A stretch of DNA of 64,000 nt from Avena insularis (Eukaryota; Streptophyta; Magnoliopsida; Poales; Poaceae): the NCBI GenBank assembly GCA_023614405.1, contig CM042694.1, forward strand, positions 93,417,285 through 93,481,284, in the 5' to 3' direction. Of the stretch, positions 45,817-57,333 are shown one piece after another. Under the pieces are notes generated by a model. It was not told the origin of the DNA, did no database searches, and saw only the letters and a list, made by a program, of their open reading frames with translations. Position 1 is the stretch's first letter. Each line of letters starts with the position of its first letter. A program made the position numbers and the translations under genes.

Positions 45817-48092
45817 ATGATGACTGCGCCAGGTGCGGGTGCAAGCAAGGATCCAGCGCCAGACCCGGAGGTAACCCCTAAGGCACCGAGGAAAGCTAGA
45901 GGACCTCCACTAGAGAGGCCTGAGAACGTGCCGAGGGAAGCTATGGATAGCTTGGCTAACCCGGTAGCAGCAGTGGTAGATCCGGCTCAGGCACATGCCG
46001 AGCTAGAGGAAACTCGGCGAAAGATAATGGAGGGTGCAAAGAAAATAGCCGCGGCTCAGCAGTCGCTAAACATGACGCTGCGTGAGTATGCTAAGGCAAA
46101 CAAAGTTGATACGGTAAAAGTAAAAGGGAGAAATCTCATAAGAGAGATGAACAGAGAAGGTGATGATGGAGCAGAAGGGTCGGAAAACTATACATGCGTG
46201 GGTTGCCGAAGTATAGTACCCCGGCGAAGAACCTCAGAGCAGCAGATGCGGCTGCGTCCGAGTTAGAGGGTCTGACGGGTGAGGCCCGTCAAAGACAGCA
46301 AGATAGGGTTAACGAGCTGGTTCGGATCGCAAACAGATAGAACGAAGAGCTGCTCAAAAGTAACTCGGAGAGAGTTGGAGCTTCCAAGATCGTCCATTCG
46401 GCGATGGGTAACCCGGAGAAATCCGATGGAGCCGCATCATTGCCTCATGGTGGTCCAAGGAGAGAGGAGGTAGTAACCTCGGCCAGACGGAACAAGCAGA
46501 TCATCTCGTATGACCCGACGCGTGCGGGAAAAGAAAAAGAGATGAGGAAAAATGATGATCGACGGAGTGTGAGCCGAGGTGAAGCTGGCCGAGGTAATCA
46601 CGACCAAGGCAATGCCGGTCAAGGGAATGCTGCCAACAGCAATGCCGGACAGCAAAACTCTGCGGGAGCAGGTCAACCGCAACAGCGGAATATAGCGAGG
46701 CAAGAGCAAAGTACCAGCCGAGGTATGCAACAGAGAGGTGCGCAAGGAGAGCAAAACCGATACAATGATGGTGATTCGGAGATGATGAACGCGGGATACC
46801 CGAGACCGGACTATCATGTGATAGGGTCAAGATTGGGAAGCAGAGACTTGATGCCGGATGATGCCAGGTTGAAGCTAGATCGCATGTATAGGTCGGAACA
46901 AATCGAATGTCAAGGTCCCCCGGGTCCAACATGCTTCGGACCCCGGATCATGAAAGAGCCACCGGTACCCAATTTCCAGCTGCCTAGAGGCACGAAGACG
47001 TATGACAGCAGTACCAAGCCGGAGGATTGGCTGATAAACTATGCTACGACTGTGAAAATTGCCACTGGCAACTTGAGATGGGCTGTACGTTACGTACCCC
47101 AGATGTTGGAAGGTCCGGCCAGGGTATGGCTGAATAACTTACCACCCGGAAGCATCAACTGCTGGATAGATTTTGAAGAAATGTTTATCAGCAACTTCTC
47201 AAGTACATATCAGAGACCGAATAGACCGCAGACCCTAGCAATGTGCAAGCAGAGATCTAACGAGACGGACCGTGAATTCTTGACCCGGTGGTGTACCGTG
47301 AGAAACTCGTGTGAGGGAGTCATAGAGTCACAGGCCATAGCGTGGTTCGCACAAGGGTGCAGATATGGCAGCGAGTTGTGGATGAAGCTGCAAAGGAAAA
47401 TGTCAGTTATGTTGGCAGAGATGATCCGGATTGCAGATTCATATGCTCTAGGTGATCCGACTCAACCCAGGATCGCGTCAAACGAGTCAAATGAGGAGTA
47501 CTATCAGAGGGATGGAGCCGGGTCATCCCGGAGGAACGATTACAGAGGAAAAAGGAGAGATGATAGACCGGATCATCGGTACAGCTCACAACAAGTTGCA
47601 GCTGTGAATCAAGATCAACCCGGAGCAGGGAGCAACCAACGCCAGAAAACGGGAGGGCAATGGACTCCTAGAAACGATGGCAAGAAAACATGGACTCCGA
47701 AGCAGAAGAAACAATGGCAAGAAAAGAAAGACCGTCCGAGGTATACCTACGAGTCAATGCTGGACCAGCCGTGTAAGTTTCACACGCCAAATTCGAACAG
47801 CCCGGCGGGTCACACGATGAGGCAATGTGAGTGGATGCGTAAGATAGAACAAGGTGGTACGGGGAATGCTCAGGCACCCCGAAATGATCAACCTCGACAG
47901 GAGTTACCCCGGCAGCAATTGCTCTCCGGAGCGAACACGCAACAGCTAATGTTGCCTCCCCCTCCGCCGAGGTATGACAACAATGAGAGAAGGGATGCAG
48001 TGCATCAGCTGGAAAATCAGCAACAACCGGATCAGAGATACCCCAGAAACGAGGGAAGGAATGAGTACAGAAAGCATCACCAGAGCTACTGA
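45817..48092 (+). pseudogene. gag protein of Tat-clade element, broken
   Basis: Starts at the in-frame ATG 45817 (MMTAPGAGAS), within an upstream-open frame. A frame change lies near 46195 and a TAG at about 46339. The long open part is 46404-48092 (562 codons). It has an Asn/Gln/Gly-rich low-complexity segment (about 46570-46760), the capsid domain (PPVPNFQLPRGTKTYD, PARVWLNNLPPGSI, FEEMFISNFSSTYQRP, LTRWCTVRNSC), a basic Arg/Gln-rich region, and a Cys/His cluster (CKFHTPNS, then GHTMRQCEW, about 47770-47835) typical of the Tat nucleocapsid. It would coat the genomic RNA in virus-like particles. Confidence 0.85.
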
Positions 48093-48902
48093 GTGTTCAC
48101 AACTAAGGAAACCGATAGGAAAAGCTTGCAGCACCGACATATGGAGGTCAACGCGGTTATGCCCGCAGTGACGAGGTACATGCCTTGGTCGGACCAGGAA
48201 ATCACCTGGAGCATCAAAGATCATCCTAAGCTTATGCCAAGTCCGGGCTCGTATGTGCTAGTGTTAGATCCAACATTCATTGGACCGAACATTAATGTGA
48301 GGTTCTCCAAGGTTCTGATTGACAATGGCAGTAGCATTAACATCATGTATGCGGATACGATGCGCAAGTTGGGCATCTCGGAGAACATGCTCCAAGCTAC
48401 AAGAACAACTTTACATGGCATTGTACCAGACATCTCTTGTGAGCCCATAGGCAAAGTCCGGGTCGACATGTTATTTGGCACGAGGGATAACTGCCGAACT
48501 GAGAATCTGGAGTTCGAGGTGGTCAACTTGGAAAGTGCGTATCACGCATTACTCGGAAGACCAGCACTGAACAAGTTCATGGCAAGCTGTCATATTAGTT
48601 ATCTGAAGATGAAGTTGCCCGGGCCAAATGGAGCGATTACCATTGCTGGAGATTTCCGACGTTCCATTGAGTGCGCTTCAGCCGGGTCAAACCTAGCCGA
48701 GTCACTCGTGATTGCGCAAGAGAAAAGAAAAATCCAGGAGGTGGCGGCATTAGCTCAGTCTGCGCAGCAGTATATGCCGGTGTTGAGTAACCCGCATGGT
48801 AGCGTTTCATTTCAAGCCGCAAAGGACACCAAGAAGATTCCAGTGGATAACATGTTCCCGGAGCGCACCGTAACAATTGGTGCCGGGTTAACTGACAAAT
48901 AG
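48093..48902 (+). CDS. Aspartic protease segment of Tat-clade polyprotein
   Basis: An open frame of 269 codons. The retropepsin-like active site is VLIDNGSSINIMYADT (about 48312-48360), with the DNGSS form common in Tat elements, followed by a YHALLGRPALNKF motif (about 48540-48575) corresponding to the second conserved protease segment. It would cut the gag-pol precursor. The frame ends at a TAG (48900-48902) where the polyprotein should continue into reverse transcriptase, so in this copy it is cut off from pol. Confidence 0.75.
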   Translation: MFTTKETDRKSLQHRHMEVNAVMPAVTRYMPWSDQEITWSIKDHPKLMPSPGSYVLVLDPTFIGPNINVRFSKVLIDNGSSINIMYADTMRKLGISENMLQATRTTLHGIVPDISCEPIGKVRVDMLFGTRDNCRTENLEFEVVNLESAYHALLGRPALNKFMASCHISYLKMKLPGPNGAITIAGDFRRSIECASAGSNLAESLVIAQEKRKIQEVAALAQSAQQYMPVLSNPHGSVSFQAAKDTKKIPVDNMFPERTVTIGAGLTDK

Positions 48903-50928
48903 GAAAGCGAGCTCGTCAACTTCCTCTGTGAGAATCGGGATATTTTTGCTTGGTCTACATAGGACTTGCAAGGTGTTCCGAGGGAGTTGGCCGAGCACTC
49001 TTTAAACGTAAGACCTGGAGCAAGGCCGGTGAAGCAACCTCTCCGCCGCTTCGCCGAGGATAGGAGAAAAGTCACTGGTGACGAGATAGCTCAGTTGCTA
49101 GCAGCTGGATTTATCATGGAAGTGCTGTATCCAGATTGGCTCTCTAATTCGGTGCTGGTAGAAAAGAAGAAGGATGATCCGAACGTGGCAGTGGTTTGGA
49201 GTATGTGTATCGATTACACGAACCTGAACAAGGCGTGTCCAAAAGATCCATTCCCACTGCCGAGGATAGATCAGGTCATAGATTCAACCGCGGGGTGTGA
49301 ACTGTTGTCATTTATTGACGCATATTCTGGTTTCCACCAGATACCTCTGAACCCGGAGGATCAAATAAAAACTGCGTTCATTACCCCGTACGGGGCTTAT
49401 TGCTATCGCACTATGCCGTTTGGTTTACGTAATGCAGGTGCAACGTACCAAAGATGCATGCAAAAATGTTTGCATGACCAAATAGGTCAAAACGTACAAG
49501 TATACGTGGATGATGTGGTTATAAATAGCAAGGAAAGCAAGATGCTCCTTGACGACATAAGGCAAACATTCGCGAACTTGAGGAGGTTCCGGATGAAGCT
49601 TAACCCGGAAAAATGTACATTCGGTGTCCCGGCTGGAAATTACTCGGATTTCTCGTCTCCAGCCGAGGTATCAAAGTTAATCCAACTAAGATCCGGGCCA
49701 TCGAACGAATGGAGCTGCCGAAGTGTCTTAACGATGTCCAGAAGTTCACTGGATGCCTGGCATCGTTGAGTCGGTTTGTATGTCGGTTGGGAGAAAAGGC
49801 ACTGCCTCTCTACTAGCTCATGAAAAAGTCGGATAAGTTTGTTTGGACGCCACAGGCCGATGAAGCCTTTGCCCACTTGAAAAAGATGTTGGCCACTGCA
49901 CCAGTGTTAGCTTCTCCACTATCAAAGGAGCCAATGTTGCTCTACATAGCCGCAACCAACTGAGTTGTAAGTGCAGTGATTGTAGTGGAGCGAGATGAAG
50001 ATGGTAAGTCGGTGCAGAGGCCAGTATATTACTTAAGCAAGGTATTGTCTGCCTCAAAACAGAACTACCCGCACTTTCAAAAGGTGGCGTATGGTGTCTA
50101 TATGGTGGCAAAGAAGCTGAAGCATTACTTTAAGGAACACCCCATCAAAGTGATATGTGAAGCCCCCATATCCGAGATAATGGGTAACAAGGACGCAAAT
50201 GGCAGAATTGCGAAATGGGCAATTGAGCTAGCACCTTATGCGCCCCAATATGACAGAAGAGAAGCAATCAAGTCTCAGGCTGTGGTGGACTTTTTTGTGG
50301 ATTGGGCCGAGGTACAATACGAACCACCGCCACAGGATCTGAAATACTGGAGGATGCACTTTGATGGGTCAAAAACCAAAACCGGATTAGGCGTCAGGGT
50401 CGTGCTTACCTCACCAAAGAAGGACCAGCTAAAATACGTCTTGCAGATCCATTTCGCGGCATCGAACAATGTCGCTGAGTACGAGGCTCTTGTGCATGGG
50501 CTCAAAGTGGCAAAGGAGATTGGCATACGTCGGATAATATGCTTCGGCGACTCGGACCTGGTGGTACAGCAAGTGTCCGGAGTGTGGGATGCCCTGGATC
50601 CAAACATGGCACTATACAGATTTCATGTGCAGAAGATCTCTAGTTACTTTGAAGGGTGCGAATTTCACCATGTACCCCGAGTGGAAAACGAAGCTGCCGA
50701 CATGCTGTCAAATCTCGGATCGACCCGACAGGCAATTCCACCGGGCATAGCATTGGAGCACCTCAGAAAACCATCTATCAGGCCGTCCCCAGGAACCGAC
50801 TCAATCTATGTCCCGGAAAATACGGAATCCAGAGCCGAGCCCATGGACATTGACATGGGAGGTAGTACGCGAGACCCGGGGACTGCATCAAGAAACCGAG
50901 GCCTCAAGAAACCCGGGACTACTCGCTA
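48903..50928 (+). pseudogene. Reverse transcriptase, RNase H and second RNase H of Tat-clade element, broken
   Basis: Reverse transcriptase at 48903-49640 with CIDYTNLNKACPKDPFPLPRID, SFIDAYSGFHQI and the YVDD box (49503-49514). The connection and first RNase H are at 49650-50290 (FLVSSRGIKVNP, FVWTPQADEAF, RPVYYLSKVLS, HYFKEHPIKV). A second RNase H of the type found in Tat elements follows from MHFDGSKTKTG (50354) to EAADMLSNLG (about 50720), with acidic residues at FDGS, EYEAL, FGDSDL and ENEAAD. Breaks: TAG 48960, a frame change near 49640, TAG 49814, TGA 49961. The open frame then runs to the TAG at 50927. Confidence 0.87.
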
Positions 50929-50964
50929 GACCCGAGGACTGCTCAGCGTGATCTGGCTAAAGTT

Positions 50965-52289
50965 ATGCCGGTGGACCAGATGGAAATTGATGAGGAGATG
51001 TTCCCTCCACGAGCGATACCAGCTTGGGAACGGCCTATATTCCAATTCTTGAAAGATGGAACGTTACCCACTGAGGAGGTGCTAGCCAGGCAAACTCAGA
51101 GGAGAGCCAAAGCATATACAATCATCAATTCCGAGTTGTACAAACAGAGTGTAACCAACGTCCTCCAGCGATGTGTTGACCCGGAAGAAGGATTTGACAT
51201 CCTCCGAGATATACACCAAGGAGAATGCGGGCATCATGCCTCATCCCGAGCCTTAGTGGAAAAGGCGTTCCAGCATGGATTCTACTGGCCAAGTGCCTTG
51301 GAACAAGCAGAAGATCTGGTGAGAAAATGCAATGGTTGTCAAAGGTACGCCACCAAGACACATATGCCTATGTCGGAACTCAAGACCATACCAATTACAT
51401 GGCCATTTGCTGTATGGTGCTTGGATATGGTTGGCCCGTTCAAACCAGCGAGAGGAAACATGACACACATTTTGGTCATGGTGGACAAGTTTACAAAATG
51501 GATTGAAGTGAAGCCTATAAGAAAATGTGATGGAGCTACGGCCGTGACATTTCTCAAAGACATCATCCTGAGATACGGCTATCCACACAACATTATAACT
51601 GATAATGGAACAAATTTTGTGGAAGGAGCATTTGCGCGCTTTTGCCGAGACAAGAAGATCCGACTCGATGTAGCCTCGGTAACCCACCCCGCATCGAATG
51701 GACAGGTGGAAAGATCCAACGAATTAATATTATCCGGGATAAAACCCCGGCTCATTGAGCCGCTGCAAAGATCAGCGGGGTGCTGGATAGAAGAACTACC
51801 AGCGGTACTGTGGAGTTTAAGAACAACTCCGAATCGATCAACAGGCTATACGCCATTTTTTCTGGTATATGGGGCAGAAGCTGTATTACCAGCCGACATA
51901 GAGCACGATTCACCTAGAGTCACCCAATACACAGAAGCCGAAGTGCAAGAAGCCTGGCAGAATGATGTTGATCTGCTGGAAGAAGCGAGAGAACTGGCAC
52001 TGTCCAGATCCACCATATATCAACAAAATCTCCGACGCTATCATAGCCGGAAAGTGTGCCCCCGGGTCTTCCGGGAAGGCGATCTGGTGCTCCGGTTGGT
52101 ACAACGTACTACTGGCATGCATAAATTATCCCCCCATGGGAAGGGCCATTTATTGTGAGCAAAGCATTGCACAATGATTCCTACTATCTTATAGATGCAA
52201 AGCCACAGGAAAAGAACAAGGCGGACAGGTCCGGAGAGGAGTCTAAGCGACCGTGGAATGTAGCACTACTTCGTCCCTTCTACACTTAG
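50965..52289 (+). pseudogene. Integrase of Tat-clade element, frameshifted at C-terminus
   Basis: Open frame from 50965. Zinc-binding HHCC domain: HQGECGHHASSR then CNGCQRYA (about 51210-51350). Catalytic core: CLDMVGPF, then the IITDNGTNF segment (about 51595) and NGQVERSNE (about 51700), the three DDE residues being present. C-terminal motifs follow (LWSLRTTPNRSTGYTPFFLVYG, RVFREGDLVLR). Near 52135 a frame change ends the open frame at 52158. The original ending is readable in the next frame (the IVSKALHNDSYYLID segment, then WNVALLRPFYT) to the TAG at 52287-52289. RT before IN confirms Ty3/gypsy order. Confidence 0.87.
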
Positions 52290-52899
52290 CTAAGAAGTGT
52301 ACGTATCCGAGTCGTCTCATATGTCGGTATGTATGTCGACAATGAGCTTATCAATGAAATAGCAGCACCTCGAGCAGTAACTCGGGGACTGCCTTAATAA
52401 TGTTTGTTGTTATTTTTTATGCTGTAGCTGGAATAAGTTGTTCTTCTTGACCCGGATTAGTAATGTGTGAGCACCAAAAACCCAACCCTTCGACTTGCTG
52501 CTGTCCAACAAGAATTGGCTTCATGGCAAGCAAGGGAACAAGTTTGGAATTGCGTAGCACATGAAAAGCCACTAAGGAAACGAACTTATTCGAGCTAACA
52601 TTTGTTTTTTCGGACTAACCCTGTATTTATTTTCAAGTTATTATGCTGAATTATTTTGAGCCAAGCCTCAAAGTTTCTAAGTATTGTTAAAACGATTCTT
52701 GAAGCTCGGATTCGTAAGTCGTGAAACCGAATCAAGGTAGACACGGATCGAGCTAGAGAATTGGATGAACAAGAAAATGAAACTCGGGGACTACGCCCAA
52801 GTTAATCCGGCATACAAACATAGTAGCAAAATATCATGTATCCAGCATACAATTGCACCCGGCATACCGGGGATCTGATGAATTTTCAAGTTTTTTCAA
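52290..52899 (+). other. Non-coding stretch between sense pol and antisense gene
   Basis: About 600 bases with no coding sequence that I can support. The sense pol and the antisense gene end facing each other here, so it would hold both transcript 3' ends. Confidence 0.5.
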
Positions 52900-55800
52900 C
52901 TAAGGAGCAACAGGAGGAGGAAGTTCGGCGTCGTCATCGCTGTCTTCAATATCTGAAGCAACATCTTCTCCATCCTCACCCGACCCATCCTCCACGTTCT
53001 CAATATGCTCATCCCCACCGGACTCCAGAAAGCTCGGTCCCTCAACCCAGTCATGGATTGGAGAATATTCGACGAGGCTGTAGGCGCAAGCCTGGCGCCG
53101 AGCTACCCACTCCGGATCATCGGTCCATTTGGATCTGGTGCGCCGGTGTGTGAGGAGGCTGAGGTCGATCTTCTCGTACCATGTAAGAATATGATGAAGG
53201 AGGGTATCTGCTGCGGCACGCCCGACGGATTCTCTCCAGAGGTCAAGCTAGGTCTCAATTTCCAACAGTTTTTCGGCAAGGAGCATGATCCTTTTCGAAG
53301 CGCTCTCGCTTGGCCAGAATGTGTTGTAGATCCGGACCGCAACGTCGAGGAGATCTTTCCCATAGTTCTTGATGGTTTCCACCCAAGCTGACACGCTGAA
53401 CAATAGGTCCTCCATGTCTAAGGGGATGCTCTCACCATCAGGAGCGATGGGAGTACCCCTCTCTCGGCGGAATTTGGCAACAGCTGCACTGGCAATGGGA
53501 GTACCCTCGGGAAAATGATCTGGAAACAAGGCAAAGGAAGATGCTGAAGCAAACACATATGAGCTGACCCGGAAAACTATGTCGGATAAGGGAAAGAAAT
53601 TTACGTGAGATATGGCAGTGGATCCGGGTCAACTCCTTGATGCAATTGTCGCGTCTCTGGCGAAGTTGTTCAAGCTCAGCGATGGCTGACCCAAGCTGGA
53701 CCTCGGATTCTTTAAGTAGGTCCTGGTCCTTGGAGATCTGGAGAGTGAGGCGCTCACGCTCTTCCGAGAAGTTCTGGCCAACCTTTTGGAGTTCGGTTCG
53801 GTGCTGGGCCTTCATCTTCTCCATCTCAGCTTTGAGCTTGGCGATCTCATTGTCCTTGGTCCAGAGGAGAGCAAGCTCGTCATCTTTCTTCTTCAGCTCG
53901 GCCTGATGCTGCCCTGCTTGTTCGAGAAAATGCAGCATCATGTCAGGCACGGGCACACTATCCTCAAGCGATGCTGAAATAGTATGTTGACCCGGCAGAG
54001 CCGAGGAGTGAATGATTGCCGAGCCAAGGAAAAGAAGAAATGGAAAACATTACGAGGTCGAACAAAAGAGGACATACCCCGGATTTCCTCCAAGTTCTTC
54101 CGCATAATCTTGTTTTCCGCCTCCACCCCAGCTGCAGAAACCGAACGAGGAGATTAGTTCGGCGACAGAAGGTGAAGAAAAACAGAGAGGTGCCAAGGGA
54201 GAAAATTACCCCTCTTTTCATGTTCTGCACCAAGTGCAGCATGCTTAGCACATAGCATCTTGTGGGTATCAAGCAGGCGTTGGAATTCAGCGCTTCGGCG
54301 GTTAGTGGTTACCTGAAAAAAGTACAGAAGTATAAAATTAGATTGGTGCATATTCGAAGTATACAAGACCCGGGCCAAGTGGAACTTAACTCGGCTCTAG
54401 ATGTGTGCATATTCGAAGTGTGCAAGATCCGGGCCAAGTGGAACTTAACCCGACTCTAGGTGTGTGCATATTCGAAGTGTGCAAGATCCGGGCCAAGTGG
54501 AACTTAACCCGGCTCTAGGTGTGTGCATATTCGAAGTGTGCAAGATCCGGGCCAAGTGGAACTTAACCCGGCTCTAGGTGTGTGCATATTCGAAGTGTAC
54601 AAGATCCGGGCCAAGTGGAACTTAACCCGGCTCTAGGTGTGTGCATATTCGAAGTGTACAAGATCCGGGCCAAGTGGAACTTAACACGGCTCTAGGTGTG
54701 TGCATATTCGAAGTGTACAAGATCCGGGCCAAGTGGAACTTAACCCGGCTCTAGGTGTGTGCATATTCGAAGTGTACAAGATCCGGGCCAAGTGGAACTT
54801 AACCCGGCTCTAGGTGTGTGCATATTTTAAGTTTACATGCAGCTACGTTAGTTTTCTAATGAGCATCCGGCCGAGTAACAAGTTACTCCACCGGAGGCTC
54901 GGGGACTAATGGTTATTATCTACAGCATGTAAAGGAGAAACGACATACCTCCATCATTCGCCCCGCTAGGTTAATTGCCTTAGCGGCAGTATTCATTTGA
55001 GCGGAAAATTCCGCGGGGCCGAACTTTTCCGGGAGATCATCGTTGTGGACGAACTCCACCTTATTCCAATTCATGACGAACTCGATAAGGATCGGAGGGT
55101 AACGCTCGCCAGTGGGCATATGGGGTGCCACCAAACCCTTTGCGTGCGCCTCCTTCCTCTCAACCAGGTCAAGGGCTGGGCTGGTGTGCAAAACCATCTG
55201 CTGCGCGTCAGCTAGCTCGGCAGGAACATCCTTCGCTGCTGGTGATTTCTTCGGAAGCATCGACGAGAGGGTTCGCTGCCTGGCCTCGACGGCCGCGGAC
55301 TTGGTGGTATCCGGAGCCTTCTTGCCCTTAGCTTGCTGGGAAGATGTAACCACAGTGGATTTACCCTTTGAAGCTGCTGGAGTGGTTCCTCGCCGAGCTT
55401 GGGATGACTCAGACGAGGCAGAGGAACTTGGCACGGGAGCTCTGGTAGCGGGACTGGAAGCTGTTGTTGGTTTCTTGGGTGCCGGGACAGGCGCTGGCTC
55501 GGTCGCTGGTACTGGAGCTGCTGCTGGTGTTGGTGTTGTGGTAGACTTGGTGGTTGCTGGTTGCGGCGATGACGAAGTGGTGGACACTGTCACCTCGGCT
55601 GGACCGACCCCTCCCGCTCCGAGGTCGCGTTCCTCTCGACGAGGCACTGTGGAACCCGGAGCAGCCGTAGAACCCTCAGGAATGGGGCTCAGCGGGCGTG
55701 ACTCGTCGTCACGAGGAGGAGAAGGGCCGGACCGAAGAGGTGAGGAGATGCTGGATCCGCTCTGAGGGACCTCCACCGGAGCCCTGAAGAAGAAAGTAAT

Positions 55801-57333
55801 GTCAGAGGAGAAATCACCACGACGCAGGGAAAAGTGAGTTACGCAATAAAAAATGACTTATGCATCCGAGGTTTTAGCCTCCTTGGGTTTCCGAGCCCTC
55901 CGTGTCGGGGCTTTGCCTGCCCGCTTGGAGGCAGTCTTGTCTTCGGCCTTCTTTTGCCTTTTGGGGGGCTGAGAAGGTTCGGAGGAAGAACTTGACGTGG
56001 CTCCGCGCTTCTTCTTCGACGCCACCGGAACAGGCTCGCCCGTAGCAAGTGGGGGATCCTCGTGGATATGCCCACAAGGGTTAGCTGATGCCGGAAAGGC
56101 AAAAGAAAGAGGGACAGCCTCAACGGGTTCAATCACGTCGATATCCGAGTCATCCTCATCATCGGGCCAATCTCTAAGAGAAGAGAATTTACCGCTGGGT
56201 CGTTTGGTAGCGTCGGTCATGGGGAGGAACATCTACTGGTCCGGCTCCTCCTCATCCGGGATTTCTCGGTCCGGCGCCCACTTAAGGGTCGGATCCGTAC
56301 CATCCTCGAGAGTTTGCTGAAGGAATAGCTGAGAAAAAGCATGAAAAACAGAGTTAAAAATACGGCAAAAACCGACACATACTTGATCCGAAATAAGTTT
56401 GCCCCGCGAAGCTTACTGCGGGAGGGAGCCTGTCACGACAGAAGTGCTCAATTCCCCACGTCCATTCGGCGGAGAAATCCTTGTGGGTGGTGAAAAGAGC
56501 CTTAACCCGGCGAAAGATCTCCGTGTTGCTCAACTCGAAGGAGGAGGTTCGATTAGGGTCGCGGCTGAAACTCATGTGGCACAACTTGTGGGTGCGCTTC
56601 TGGAGGGGAGAGATTCGGTTGCGCACGAACGTGATCATGGCATCCTCGTTGCGCAATCCGAGTTTCTTCAGCTCTGCGAACCTCTTGTTAACTTGGTTGG
56701 CCAGAGCGGTAGGCTTCTTTGGGACCTCCTCCTAGAAATCCGTGTCAGGTGGACCCGGAGCGTAGGGCAGCAACCGAATCAAATCTTCGGTACCCTCATT
56801 CCGGACGTAGAAGAAGGTCCAGGCCCATCCTTTGTAGGAGTCAAGCCCGGTAACCCGAGGAAAGACGGAGAATCTCCGGGGCGAGATGGAGGCAGCTCCG
56901 AATTGAGTGAGCTGCTTATCTTCCGACTCAACGTGGATGTTGGGGATGACGTTGCGACGGAGGCCGAAGAACCGAATCCACAGCTCCTTCGTGGGCCATA
57001 ATCCGGTGTAGCCTTCGATCGTAGAGACAAAGGCGGAAAGGGAGGTGATAGCATTCGCCGGGAGATGATGTGGTTGCAAGTGATAGGTCCTAACCCAATC
57101 CCGGAAGAAATCGCTCACTGGAAGACCAAATCCACGTTGGAAGTGGGACATGAAGACAACGAACTCACCCGGATTGGGTGAGGGGTCCAGTTCCGAGGAG
57201 GAGAGACGAGCGGCGACGCCGGCAGGTCAAGATCATCTTGACAAACCCATGACCCGGCCCACGCGCCGCGGTCCACCGCGACGGCGTCCTCCTCCATCTC
57301 CTGCTCGGCGACGATGAGCTCCTCTTCAGTCAT
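52900..57333 (-). pseudogene. Antisense multi-exon gene inside Tat-clade element (Transposase_28 / 'putative gypsy type transposon' family), broken
   Basis: Encoded opposite to gag-pol. From ATG at 57333 (MTEEELIVAEQEMEEDA) I can trace seven exons with agreeing phases: 57333-56417, 56328-55862, 55783-54949, 54312-54210, 54131-54078, 53973-53605, 53519-52900. Introns are 54313-54948 (GTATGT...TTTTTTCAG) and others of about 78-104 bases. Exon 1 carries the family's conserved segment (MSHFQRGFGLPVSDFF, LQPHHLPANAI, LWIRFFGLRR). Exon 2 is acidic then Lys-rich, exon 3 Pro/Ser/Thr-rich, exons 4-6 a coiled coil, exon 7 acidic at its end. Damage: a frame change near 57200, TAG codons near 56735, 56232 and 53248, and a lost donor (ATAAGT) at 55856-55861. 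Biochemical role unknown. Confidence 0.72.
54346..54830. repeat. 59-bp tandem repeat, about 8.2 copies
   Basis: Unit GTGCATATTCGAAGTG... containing AAGATCCGGGCCAAGTGG. Copies start at 54346, 54405, 54464, 54523, 54582, 54641, 54700, 54759 and a partial one at 54818, spaced exactly 59 bases. The middle copies are nearly identical and the outer ones more diverged. The array lies wholly inside the largest predicted intron of the antisense gene. Confidence 0.92.

Noticed and set aside
45526..45881. Overlapping short frames around the start of the Tat gag
   Set aside because: Other-frame shadows of the gag leader region. Only the frame that runs into MMTAPGAG and the capsid is supported.
54997..55765. 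Plus-strand frame of 217 codons rich in Gly/Ala/Val opposite exon 3 of the antisense gene
   Set aside because: Reverse reading of the Pro/Ser/Thr-rich exon 3 repeats. No family match and no context for a sense gene there.
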